Assembly: GCA_028714255.1 (NCBI GenBank)
Contig: JAQTMR010000009.1
Location: 1 to 64,000 of the forward strand
Reading direction: 5' to 3'
DNA: 64,000 nucleotides
From: Phycisphaerae bacterium
Lineage (GTDB): Bacteria > Planctomycetota > Phycisphaerae > Sedimentisphaerales > Anaerobacaceae
In this document: positions 27,552 through 37,500 of the stretch, piece after piece
How the letters are laid out: each line of letters begins with the position of its first letter
Numbering within the stretch: position 1 is the first letter of the stretch
Translations under genes and position numbers: made by a program
The notes under the pieces: generated by a model
Told to the model about the DNA's origin: nothing
Seen by the model: only the letters and a program-made list of their open reading frames with translations
Databases searched by the model: none

Positions 27552-28727
27552 TTAGCTGACGATTTGCTTAAAAATATTTACGCGCCTTTTCACACCGCGA
27601 TAAAGTGAATGTAGCCCTTTTATTTTGGCCAATCGCCAAATAGCAAAGTAACATAAGGCTATAAGCTTTCCACGAAAACATCGGCCTGCAACCACCCTAT
27701 AAACTTTATGACTACTATTGGCCCAGAATCGCTTGTATTCACCATCTCCTTGTCCAAAGTCAAAGGACAACATACCATCGTTGCATGCATCGCGAAGAAC
27801 TTGCATTGTGAGTATTTTTCCAACTGACAGTGATGACTCAAAATTCAAGCTGAAGGCCGTTCTATAATAATGAAGTTTCTTATGCGATACCAAAGCATAG
27901 GCAAAAGCAGCATCCTGACCATCTATCATCATCAGCCACACATTACCAAAACCTGCCCTGGCCATATCCAGCAAAAGCTTTTGATAAAACCGCTGCCCTA
28001 ACACCGCCGCCCCACGCCTTTTCATCCAACTCCCTTCCTGGATTGCTGCTATACGACCGAGAACATCGGGGGTAATTTCTTTTTCTATGTAGCGATGAAC
28101 AGCCACATCGCCGGAATTAAACAATCTCCGCTCTTCGTATCGCAGCTTCTTGCGACGTTTGATGCTCCTTGTCTGCGCAAGGTAGTCATCGTATGAGCAG
28201 CCCAGTAGTATCTGATGACAGGGATTGCGATAAACGCGAAAACATACAAATTTATTACGTGACAAAAGCTCAACTAATTCATTTGTCGCGCTGTCTTCGG
28301 ATGAAAAGTCCTCAGTTAAAAGTACATCGACAATCTCTCCTCGAACGAAACACTCTGCCATGCTTTCAATGGCTGATGGATAGTTCGGGTCCGTCATAAC
28401 ACCGAGACAAGTAGATTGTCCGGTACCTATCGGACATGCTGTGCGAACACCGAAAATATTGCGGACGGCAAGAGCAAACATGGCTATAAGCTTCTCTCCG
28501 CATCGTACAAGCACAAATAATGGCGTCCCTTGTAACCATCCTTCTTCAATAATTGCGCTTACCCAGACACGTGATAGATATGGCGACGCATCCACCGCAC
28601 GGGAGAACAGGTCATCCCAATCCTCCGCAAGACTTATAAGAGCCTCTTTGCCTTGTACTACTTCAGTAGTAATCGGCAATTTCTCTTGAGTGCTCGCTAT
28701 ATCTTTCTGTCGGCTTTGGCTTAACAT
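27552..28727 (-). CDS. CelD/FemAB-like GNAT acyltransferase, second copy
   Basis: This protein has the same C-terminal fold markers as the one at 23656-24861: AAFAYALVSHKKLHYYRTAF, then FDFGQGDGEYKRFW. It is therefore a CelD/BioF2-type acyltransferase. I place the start at the ATG at 28727 (391 residues); a TTG at 28772 overlaps the upstream gene and has a poorly spaced ribosome site. It probably acylates a different position or sugar of the EPS than its paralogue. Confidence 0.8.
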   Translation of the reverse strand: MLSQSRQKDIASTQEKLPITTEVVQGKEALISLAEDWDDLFSRAVDASPYLSRVWVSAIIEEGWLQGTPLFVLVRCGEKLIAMFALAVRNIFGVRTACPIGTGQSTCLGVMTDPNYPSAIESMAECFVRGEIVDVLLTEDFSSEDSATNELVELLSRNKFVCFRVYRNPCHQILLGCSYDDYLAQTRSIKRRKKLRYEERRLFNSGDVAVHRYIEKEITPDVLGRIAAIQEGSWMKRRGAAVLGQRFYQKLLLDMARAGFGNVWLMMIDGQDAAFAYALVSHKKLHYYRTAFSLNFESSLSVGKILTMQVLRDACNDGMLSFDFGQGDGEYKRFWANSSHKVYRVVAGRCFRGKLIALCYFAIWRLAKIKGLHSLYRGVKRRVNIFKQIVS

Positions 28728-28762
28728 GAAAAATCCACTGAACTTAAATACATCATTTTTGT

Positions 28763-30046
28763 TTAGCAGCAAATACCCTTTAAAACATCTAAAACAGTAT
28801 TTTGCAATTCGGCAATTACATCCCTTAGATGCGCTGCTGTTGAAAGACGATTTTCAAAAGCGGAATTGACTATGGAAAGAATCTCCTCTTGAGTAGGTTG
28901 ACGCATATCAACAGCGAACCGCTCCATACCAACGGTTTGGAAAACACCCCGAAATTTTTTACTGTAGGCAAGGCCGACGGCAGGAATGCCCTGGGAAAGT
29001 GCGGCGATGCATGAGTGCATACGTGACCCTATAAAGAAATCACACCTGCCTATAATATATTTGATTTCATTCTGGTCGTATTTGCCTTCTGCCGGGAATA
29101 TTCTGCCCTTGTATTTTTCACCAATCATTTGGTAAACCTTCGAACAGGCATCCATGTCGCTTTCAACCTCGCAATCCGACTGGGGAAACACATGGGCAAC
29201 CAGCACAACAACCACACTATCGTCCCTCAAAAGCATTTCAATAATAGCGCAAACCAACTCACGGTAATCAGTTCTCAGGCCAAACATATTATTTCGATTG
29301 TACCCACCGTTAAATAAAAGCCCGCTGATATTTATGCCCACCACCGTTATATCCCTGCCTGTCCTGGACAAAAAGGACTTATCAAAATCCACCGGCTTGC
29401 GGCAATCCAAAACAAAAGCAACATCAGGAGCAAATCTGACTTTCCCGTTTTGCGTATGAATATTGAGTAGATTCTTCACATCCTCTACACCAACACGGTC
29501 TCTCGAATAGACTAAAATTGCACGATTCACAACATACCTGGCCATCGCTTTACTTAATGAATTCTTAAACGGCCCGTATGTTTGAGGCAATAATATCAAC
29601 TTCTTCCCGAGAAAAATAACGAGCCACTTGCACAAAAATCCTATAAAGAACCTTCGAAAACCATAAATATCACTGAAACTGTCACCGCCGGTAATATCCA
29701 TCACTATGTCCGTCTCATACACAGCTTTGAAATATGGATTACGATTGACCAATCCGTTCTTCAGCCGTGATGTGGGCAGTATCTTTGTGATTAGCCCGTA
29801 AAGCACAAACCACAAAAAATGGTAGGGTAAAAATATATTTTTTGAAAACCTTACAGGAACTGTTCTGACGCATACTTCCTTTTGTAAAAGAAGCAGACGC
29901 TGCTGCTGCGGTGCATATCCGCTGCCAAGAAGTATAATTTCGGCATCCGGCCAGCGATGGAGAATGACCTTTATACTCGACTCAGCTAAGGCGCTTACAC
30001 CAAGATTGCCGGTGTTAAATGAAGCGCCAAGTAAGCATATTTTCAT
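28763..30046 (-). CDS. polysaccharide pyruvyl transferase (CsaB/WcaK family)
   Basis: The roughly 427-residue protein starts KICLLGASFNTGNLGVSAL, the usual N-terminal motif of this family. It ends with the conserved GSRMHSCIAALSQGIPAVGL segment, which holds the key Arg and His. It would add a pyruvate ketal to the EPS, giving negative charge, with phosphoenolpyruvate as donor. I prefer the ATG at 30046 because GGAA precedes it; an ATG at 30061 is possible. The FrhB-like gene nearby is its usual companion. Confidence 0.88.
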   Translation of the reverse strand: MKICLLGASFNTGNLGVSALAESSIKVILHRWPDAEIILLGSGYAPQQQRLLLLQKEVCVRTVPVRFSKNIFLPYHFLWFVLYGLITKILPTSRLKNGLVNRNPYFKAVYETDIVMDITGGDSFSDIYGFRRFFIGFLCKWLVIFLGKKLILLPQTYGPFKNSLSKAMARYVVNRAILVYSRDRVGVEDVKNLLNIHTQNGKVRFAPDVAFVLDCRKPVDFDKSFLSRTGRDITVVGINISGLLFNGGYNRNNMFGLRTDYRELVCAIIEMLLRDDSVVVVLVAHVFPQSDCEVESDMDACSKVYQMIGEKYKGRIFPAEGKYDQNEIKYIIGRCDFFIGSRMHSCIAALSQGIPAVGLAYSKKFRGVFQTVGMERFAVDMRQPTQEEILSIVNSAFENRLSTAAHLRDVIAELQNTVLDVLKGICC

Positions 30047-30067
30047 ACAATTCCGCGACATCTTTGT

Positions 30068-31582
30068 TTAAAGGTCTTCAACACAAAATGCTGATAGTGG
30101 ATTTGTTTTCACTTCGGCCTTTTTTTTCGTGAATGGAAATTTGTTTGGAAATAACAGGATGTACACCCCCCCAACAAGGCTTACAGAGGTTACAGCAAGC
30201 CCTGCGATTAAAGTTAGAACCGGTGACTTTAACCCCAAACACCTTAACAGGAAGATGGTTATTATCGTTGGCAGTGACAGTAATAAGCCGGGAATATGAC
30301 AGCGCAGATAATTGCTGAACTTGAGGTCAATAAACCTCTTGTACCAATAGACCTGCATCAGCAAAGCAACGGAATATCCCAGAACCATAACTGAAGCAGC
30401 ACCGGATAACCCAAAATAAATAATCGCCGGGTAAATAAGAGCGACAATGATTACAGCCCTCAGTATAACAAATCGGCGATGTAAATGTGGTTTTCCTACC
30501 GCAAAGTACAGCGCAGATGGAACTATACATTCAATTCGCACCAAAATAAGCACAGACAATATCCCGCAGGGAACAGCTACGGCCATATATCGAAAGCCAT
30601 AAGCAAACAGTAATATCCCACTTGCACAACTCGAAAAAAAGGCAACCAAAGGCATTGCGAAGATAGCTATTCCTTGAGTAATCTGAAGGACCACGCGGCA
30701 AAGAGTCTTTTTGTCATCTTGCTTCTGGGCAAAGCCGGGAAGTAAAACGGGATTTATTATCTGGGAAAACAAAATGACAGGTAACGAAGTAAGCTGTGTA
30801 GACAAACTGTACATACCCAGCATTTCATAAGGTACAATTTTGCCGAGCACTAAGACATCTGCGCCAAGACTAATCCATGTTAGAATAGGCAGACCGAACA
30901 TACCCCTGCCAAATTTTATTAGTTCTCTCAAGCATTCTCTGTTTATTCTAAATCTTGGCAGGAAAGGGACCAGTATATATGAAAACAAACACAATATAGC
31001 TGCTTCCGCAACGAAACCTATAACAAGGACCCAAACACTTCTTACCATAAAAGCAAGGACAACTGTTATCACCGTGCCCAATATGCTGCTGCCTTGAACC
31101 AGAAGCATCGACCGGCCAAATCTGAACTCTTTCTCAAGCACGTAAACACGAGGACTAACAAAATTTGTAAAAAGAATCGACAGGTAGGAAACTTGAAACA
31201 GTCTAAGAAGCTCCGGCTTGCCGTAGAAAGAACTTACCCACGGAGCAGCCAATATGGCAATTGTGAAAAGAGCTAACCCTCGTAGCGACTGAAACCACCA
31301 CGCGACATTAAGGTATTCACGTTCGGCACCTTGCTTGTTTTGAACCACTGATTGCTTCACACCGACTTCCGTGAAGGCCTCGAGCACTCTCAAGGATGCT
31401 ATTATGATGGCTATTACACCAAATTGGGCAGGCGCCAAAATTCGCGCAAGAATCAGGATTCGTAAAAACCGCAATGTCCGCCCACCAACCGTTCCAATAC
31501 CTAAAGCCATTGCGCCTTTTGCACATTTTGCCTTGAGACTGCTCCCGCCCAACAATTTAGTTATTCCAGGTATCATATTCAT
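30068..31582 (-). CDS. Wzx-type polysaccharide flippase (MOP superfamily)
   Basis: The 504-residue protein has 12-14 membrane helices. Its N-terminal pattern, GIGTVGGRTLRFLRILILAR then ILAPAQFGVIAI, is typical of lipopolysaccharide/teichoic-acid flippases. It should move the undecaprenyl-linked repeat unit across the inner membrane for polymerisation by the protein at 24858-26216. Two Mets two codons apart make the exact start uncertain. It follows the ATP-grasp gene by 8 bases. Confidence 0.9.
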   Translation of the reverse strand: MNMIPGITKLLGGSSLKAKCAKGAMALGIGTVGGRTLRFLRILILARILAPAQFGVIAIIIASLRVLEAFTEVGVKQSVVQNKQGAEREYLNVAWWFQSLRGLALFTIAILAAPWVSSFYGKPELLRLFQVSYLSILFTNFVSPRVYVLEKEFRFGRSMLLVQGSSILGTVITVVLAFMVRSVWVLVIGFVAEAAILCLFSYILVPFLPRFRINRECLRELIKFGRGMFGLPILTWISLGADVLVLGKIVPYEMLGMYSLSTQLTSLPVILFSQIINPVLLPGFAQKQDDKKTLCRVVLQITQGIAIFAMPLVAFFSSCASGILLFAYGFRYMAVAVPCGILSVLILVRIECIVPSALYFAVGKPHLHRRFVILRAVIIVALIYPAIIYFGLSGAASVMVLGYSVALLMQVYWYKRFIDLKFSNYLRCHIPGLLLSLPTIITIFLLRCLGLKSPVLTLIAGLAVTSVSLVGGVYILLFPNKFPFTKKKAEVKTNPLSAFCVEDL

Positions 31583-31590
31583 ATGTTCAT

Positions 31591-32835
31591 TTACATCTTC
31601 TCTTTTTCTTCGCTCACAATGACATCCATATTCAAGTTGCGACAGATACTACCTTCATCTTTTTGCCTTCTGTTGCGAAATCGTCGGAACAATTTTATCT
31701 TTCTCGCACAATTAATCGCCTCAACAATATCTGGCAGCGGATCGCTTATCGAGAATCGCCAGCCGCTTTCACTCCATTTTAATCTTACCGGTGTTGGTCT
31801 TGCGAGAACACGAGATGTCAGCATATGCAAAAAGGCCGAGGGATGAGCATATCGGGTATTTTCACGCTGACTGTTGGAACAGGTTATGCCCATCGCACTA
31901 AGGCACGAAATAAGTGGAAAATTAACGCCGGCTGCCAGCGACCCCAGCAACGCTCTGCCCTGACGAGGATTGACCTCGATAAGCTTCACAGTCCCATCCC
32001 GTTCATCTACTCGGAAATCAATGAAGGCAATCCCATTCCATGCCATAGCTGAAACAATTTGTGTCCCGAGTTCGATTATCCTATCGTCTTTAACGAACTC
32101 CATAACCTTTTGGTATCCGAAATAGTTCTCCGAAGAGATGAGATTTCTCTGCAAAGTGTATGCTAAAATCCTGCCTTCCTCACAGAAAACTCCCAAGCAA
32201 AAATCAACACCGGGGATATAGCTTTGAAGTATGTATTCATGCCCTTCATTTAATATCTTTTTATGTTCCACCGAATAATAAAAATCAGAAGGGCTGTATA
32301 TTTTTACAATACCACGACCACCCATTTCGTTTGTTGGTTTCAGCAACACCGGATACTCGATCGAATCAAGCTCTGATGAATTCGCAACGATTCTTTTCCC
32401 ATGGGCAACAAATAACGTCGGCACAACAGGAAGGCCCTGTCCCTCAGCAAAACGCTGGAAAGACCATTTATCTTGAGCCGTCTTTAGCATATCCAACTCT
32501 GGAATAGGTGGTATAGCAGAAGCCTCCAAAAAAACCTCGCGATTTTGCGAAATAAGCTCCAAGCCTTTCATCGTCGCTGGTAGCACTACATCAATCTTGC
32601 ACTGCTGAACAACTCTTCTTATCGCAACAATCCAATCAGCATCATTTTGACTGGTATGGTAATGGCTCTTTGCAGAATAACGGCTGAACCGTGTTATTGG
32701 CCAGCGAACCTGTGAAAGGATATGGGTTTTAACCTCCGGCGCCTGACCCAGACAGCGCAGTACCTTCAGCGTGTCATAGCCTTCTCCATCCGGAACAAGC
32801 ACAGACATCTGTGGAACAGTGATTAAAGTGTTCAT
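31591..32835 (-). CDS. ATP-grasp ligase
   Basis: The protein (about 414 residues) has an ATP-grasp fold: PVLLKPTNEMGGRGIVKIY as the nucleotide-binding loop, then FIDFRVDER and KLIEVNPRQGRALLG with the metal-binding Glu/Asn. It resembles the carbamoyl-phosphate-synthase-type ATP-grasp enzymes in polysaccharide loci. These join a carboxylate to an amine or similar, for example an amino acid to a sugar. The substrate is not known. The start is ambiguous: in-frame ATGs at 32835 and 32847 and a TTG at 32862 are possible. Confidence 0.82.
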   Translation of the reverse strand: MNTLITVPQMSVLVPDGEGYDTLKVLRCLGQAPEVKTHILSQVRWPITRFSRYSAKSHYHTSQNDADWIVAIRRVVQQCKIDVVLPATMKGLELISQNREVFLEASAIPPIPELDMLKTAQDKWSFQRFAEGQGLPVVPTLFVAHGKRIVANSSELDSIEYPVLLKPTNEMGGRGIVKIYSPSDFYYSVEHKKILNEGHEYILQSYIPGVDFCLGVFCEEGRILAYTLQRNLISSENYFGYQKVMEFVKDDRIIELGTQIVSAMAWNGIAFIDFRVDERDGTVKLIEVNPRQGRALLGSLAAGVNFPLISCLSAMGITCSNSQRENTRYAHPSAFLHMLTSRVLARPTPVRLKWSESGWRFSISDPLPDIVEAINCARKIKLFRRFRNRRQKDEGSICRNLNMDVIVSEEKEKM

Positions 32836-32862
32836 GTATGATTCCATATTAAGCAAAAACAA

Positions 32863-33241
32863 TTTTCAACATAAGATGATTGCATCCATGCCACGTCGTT
32901 TATAATAAATGACTTAGTTGCGAGCTTTTCCGGTTTTTATCAAAACCTTTTCTCGTCGATATCTTTGAACCAAACCTAACAGCTCCAGTTTTTTAACTGT
33001 GTGCTCAATGAACAAATTTACAGCAATTGTGGATGGTAAAATCAAGTTGGTTTAATCCTGAATATGAGCCGTATTCATTTGGTTGGCTGAAAAAAATCAA
33101 CGCAACATTTAGTGCAGCAAAGTCCAAAAGCAAACTTCGCAGCTCACACACTTTAGACTCCGTCCCCCTCGGTTGCATTTGGGAAAATCGATACAACTTC
33201 TTTTTTGACAACCCCTTACGGCTGCCAGCCTTATTCTGTTT
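32863..33241. other. intergenic gap between the ATP-grasp and EpsI-like genes
   Basis: This gap of about 400 bases holds no gene I can support. A 68-codon leftward frame at 33005-33211 lacks a ribosome site and any recognisable motif. No hairpin strong enough to call a terminator was seen. The gap may allow the ATP-grasp to PssE run to be transcribed separately from the EpsI-like gene, but I could not identify a convincing promoter in it. Confidence 0.5.
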
Positions 33242-34000
33242 CTATTTTCTATCCGGCAAAGCAGCTTTTTCACCGCTCCCGGATTGCTGTTTCAGTTTCG
33301 CTGCCGACACTTGACCGTTAAGGTCGGGCAGATAGTCCAATACCAAACCTGTCAAATCCTTGGCAACCTGGCGGGTGGAGTCCTCCAGAACCGAGCTTAT
33401 TTGTACCTGGGCGACATATCTCGCTATGTCACCGCTCATATTAACCCTTCGACCGAAAGGGCCCGAAAAATCGTCCTCACTGGTGGTAATTTGGCCCTTC
33501 AGTATATAAAAGCTCAACACCACAATTTCATGGTAGTTAGGAGCCGGTTTGTGAAATCGATGTATCAGACAAGGTATTCGTTGACTGGCCCGTGAAGTAA
33601 AATACGACAGCTCCGTACTGTCATGTACCCACCCATGTGCAGGATAACACACCTGAGGCCGATGACCCAATATACCTCCTGGTCGGGACGAGCAATATAC
33701 CACGTAAACATCCGCCCATACCCCGGTAACGGCATTAATATATCGTCGGCTAAAAAAATCATCCGCAAAATTATCTCTCATATATTCCTGGGTAATAGCG
33801 GGTATAGGCAATTCTTCACCGAGCCAATCGCCGGCTTGCATCGGGAAAGCATTCAAAGGCACTGGCAAAGTAATGGGGGGTTCAACCACAAACTTCAAAT
33901 GGGAAGCCAGAACTCTGTAAGTTATCCCAGCAGACAGCAAGAGTAAAATGGCCAAGAGCCAAACTGCACTCACCGGTATTTTGCCTGTTGCTGTGCGCAT
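33242..34000 (-). CDS. epsI: EpsI-family exosortase-associated protein
   Basis: I chose the ATG at 34000 because AGGAG lies 9 bases before it. The 252-residue protein has one N-terminal membrane helix (ILLLLSAGITYRVLA) and a periplasmic EpsI domain (DUF3485). Key landmarks are FPMQAGDWLGEELPIP and the family motif GHRPQVCYPAHGW with its conserved Cys. EpsI proteins accompany exosortases, and in many species they are fused to them. Here it stands alone 19 kb upstream of the exosortase, which is fused to another domain instead. It is the first gene behind the strong promoter at 34176-34203. Confidence 0.9.
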   Translation of the reverse strand: MRTATGKIPVSAVWLLAILLLLSAGITYRVLASHLKFVVEPPITLPVPLNAFPMQAGDWLGEELPIPAITQEYMRDNFADDFFSRRYINAVTGVWADVYVVYCSSRPGGILGHRPQVCYPAHGWVHDSTELSYFTSRASQRIPCLIHRFHKPAPNYHEIVVLSFYILKGQITTSEDDFSGPFGRRVNMSGDIARYVAQVQISSVLEDSTRQVAKDLTGLVLDYLPDLNGQVSAAKLKQQSGSGEKAALPDRK

Positions 34001-34175
34001 CAAATAGGACTCCTTAAGTGATTTCTCCTGACGGTTTAACCTTACCACATCCACAAAACGGTATAATCCTAAAGTAGTAGTCTCAAGCCAAACATTTCGC
34101 CAGGCTCAGACCACAAACTTCATACCTTCTGGAGGTGGAAACTTCTCCTCCTTGGCAAGTAAATTGCAAGGAACA

Positions 34176-34203
34176 ATTATACGTTTTTGCTGTTTATTGT
34201 CAA
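34176..34203 (-). promoter_or_regulatory. perfect-consensus sigma70 promoter driving the EPS region
   Basis: On the minus strand TTGACA and TATAAT, both 6 of 6, are separated by 16 bases. Transcription would start near 34169, leaving a leader of about 170 bases before the EpsI-like ATG at 34000. Within the leader, GGAGG...CCTCC and CCTTG...CAAGG pairs could form competing hairpins. The gap 34001-34563 also holds the rightward promoter at 34483-34510 and otherwise no supported gene; a 90-codon leftward frame over this promoter is probably chance. Confidence 0.7.
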
Positions 34204-34482
34204 GGTTATAATTCTCAAATTTGGTTTTTCCCGCCCTTGCCAGCACTAACACCTTAAAGTTGTAAGCCAAGCTTTTATAAGTAGTTACGGGACCTTGAGG
34301 CGTCACCGCCCAACTTCTCAAAGTCTCTCCCGTAAACAAAAATTTCTTATAATCTAATAGAAATTTGTAACTATTCATTCAGCCCTTCTTTATTAGGGAA
34401 AATCCAATATTTATCCGATGAAAGTTGATTTATCTGCACCTTGGAATACCCCCTCTCTGCCCTGCACAAAAAAATAATTTAC

Positions 34483-34510
34483 TTGACATAAGCACAGTTA
34501 CGTTTATGCT
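34483..34510 (+). promoter_or_regulatory. candidate promoter for the beta-helix protein gene
   Basis: A perfect TTGACA is followed after 16 bases by TATGCT (4 of 6). It lies about 55 bases before the start codon of the rightward gene at 34564 and is divergent from the EPS promoter at 34176-34203. Confidence 0.5.
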
Positions 34511-34563
34511 CTTGCGAAGTAAGAGTAAGTGATTCGTTATCTCTGCGAGGAAGGTATATTTGT

Positions 34564-37500
34564 ATGGAACAATCCCTGAGGGAATTGTCTGTCAATAGCC
34601 TGCAAAAACAATCAAGATTTCCCTTGTTTTTTCGCGTGGCAATATTCTGCGCGATGCCCTTTGTTCTTGGCAATATTGCAACTGCTGCTACTTATTATCT
34701 TGATGCTGTCAATGGCAACGACAGTGCTCCCGGAACAAGTACTGAGCCCTGGAAAACTTTGAGTAAGGCTCAGTCCATCGTATCTGAAGGCGATACTGTT
34801 AAGCTGCGTAACGGAAATTATGGCACTTTTTCCGATGGGACTGGTAACCGCAGTAACTGGATAACCTGGGAAGCTGACGAGGGGCACAATAACGTTAACA
34901 TGGTTCACGTAAATCTTGGTCAGGGACCTGGCTACTATAATATGTATTTGCGGTTTGACGGCATCAATGTAGAAGGAGGTCCAAAACCGGGAGAAAATGA
35001 GAATAGAGCCGTAAGAGCTTATTATGTCAACTATGTTGAGTTTCTTAATATGACTGTTTTCGGAACTGCTCCCTACCGCAGAGATTACCAAAGTGCAGGA
35101 ATTTTCCTCTTCAACGCCAACCATATAAAAATCAAAAATTGCACCATACATGGTTTTAGGGAGCAAATTGTTGGACAACCAAATACTAACAATGACGACA
35201 TTCTTATTGAGGATTGCTCTCTTTACGATGGTTTCTGGCCTGTTTTAGCTTATGGCAGTAACTGGATAGTCAGAAATAATGAATTCCGTGATGTTTGGGA
35301 CGGAATAAATATGGACTGCCACGACAGTAGCATTGAGTATAACTATATCCATGATTTCAAGCCGCCGACCCCGGAATATCACGGTGATGGCATCCAGATT
35401 TATAACCATTCGATTTATGGACATCAGCCGAAGAACATTACAATTAGAGGCAATATCGTCAATACCGGCTCTCACCACAGTCTTGGTTTACGCTGCTCTG
35501 CTGATGGGCAGGGTCTTAATATAATCGTCGAGAATAACATAGCCTATAACGCCACCTCAACTAACGTCAGTCTTATGGGCCTGTCGGGCGTCATCTTCCG
35601 CAACAACACTATTCCTGATGGATTAGTGGACATAAACAACGTTAGTTCGCTTTCTATTTCCGGCAATCTACTCTATAGATGCGATATCTGGAATGCGGAC
35701 AATGTCGATTATGAGGATTATAATATTCTTTACCAATGGTGGGCCCACACAAAACCAGATGCCTTTCAGGGACCGAATACTACTGTGTATGGTACTGGCA
35801 AAGAATATTTGTTCAAGGCCAATTTTGTCGATTGGGACAACAAAGATTTTCATCTTGCACCAGGTTCGGATGCTATCGACTTCTGTCCTTTAGCAATCGC
35901 TCCGGACACCGACTTGCTGGGCAAAATACGTATCGATATACCGACCGTAGGAAATGATGGAAATACCTGCGCCGACGCCGGATGTTATGAATTTGACTCC
36001 TCTCTGCCTGCAAATCTCCCTCCGGTCTTTGACCCCATCGGCAACAAATCTGTTGCCGCGAATTCGACCCTCACTTTTACCGTAAACGCAACCGACCCGA
36101 ATGGAGACATACTTACCTACTGGGCCTCAGAACTGCCGGAAGGAGCAACTTTTGACTACCTAACCAAAACTTTTACCTGGACCCCGACACAAGCCCAAAT
36201 TGGTATTCACACCGCAACCTTTAAAGTTATGGACAAGTTTTATCGGGTATCTGAAACCATAACAATAACGGTTACCGCTGCGACAACAACCAACATCATC
36301 ACCGTTCCTGTCGATGTGAACTCAATTCAGGCAGCTATAGATTCGGCTGATAATGGTTACACAATTATTGTAGAGCAGGGTCGTTACTGTGAGAACATTC
36401 ATTTTAAAGACAAGAACATCTTCCTCAAAAGCACAGACCCCAACGACCCTAACATTGTTGCAAACACGATTATAGACGGCAAAAATGCAGGCAGCGTTGT
36501 TACGTTCAATTATTCAGCGCCTCCATTAACTAACGCGTCCTTGAATTTCAGTACAGGACCGGACATCACTAACTCATGGTTTGCAACAAAATCGGGTGAT
36601 GTTATCACTATGAATTTCAGTAACATCGAAGTCGATGACTCTACCCTTGCAGACAACCTGCTATACGATACGGTAAGGCTGCCCTCAATGGTAGTAACAA
36701 ACATCATCGCAAAAACACTGCCCGGCATCGGGGATGTTTATGAAGCCACCTTGAATCCAATTCCGGGTTCTATGCTGACACTAACGGACAACACCAGTGG
36801 AACTGTGGTGATGAGCGCTGCCGTCAATACCGGCAGCATGATAGCCATCGGTACTAACTGGACCGCTTATTCAGAATCCAATGATGACCTGACCGGTATC
36901 AGCACCACCACCCCGGGATACTCTGCCGTTGTTGACAGTTTGGTCAGCACTTATGAAAACAAACCGGTTGTCGATTTATCATTCAGCGGCAACAGTAGTG
37001 CTCCATTGTATGCTCTGCTTGGTTCCACAAGTGATGGAGCAATCAGTGGTACTCTTAGCGGCCAAATCAATGTCGTTTATACTCCGAAAGATAAAAATAC
37101 CAGCTGTAAAATCGCTGGTTTTACAATCACCTCCGGCAGAGCTTCACAGGGCGGAGGGGTTTATATTGATTCTGCCTGCCCTCTCGTGGAGAAAAACGTA
37201 ATAATAGCCAACAATGCCTTAAAGGGGGGCGGGATTTATTGTAAAGACGACTCGGCTATAATCAGACTCAACAAGATTATTAAAAACTATGCTCTTCTTG
37301 GAACCGGAGGAGCTATTTACTGCACAAACAGCTCTGCGGTCCTCGAAAATAATCTTATCACTAACAACACCGCACGTTACGGGTCCAGTATCTTGTGGTT
37401 CGGAGGCAAACCAACCATTTTGAATAATACAATCGCCTGTAATCTTTCGACTTCCAATTCGTTCTCGTGTGGTATTGCGGCTGATTCGAGCGAATCGCCG

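Noticed and set aside
33005-33211. 68-codon leftward frame between the ATP-grasp and EpsI-like genes
   Set aside because: No ribosome site, motif or conservation hint; I suspected a transposase remnant but found no signature.
34106-34378. 90-codon leftward frame with a GAAGG ribosome-like site
   Set aside because: It spans the perfect promoter at 34176-34203 and has no recognisable motif, so it is more likely leader and promoter DNA.
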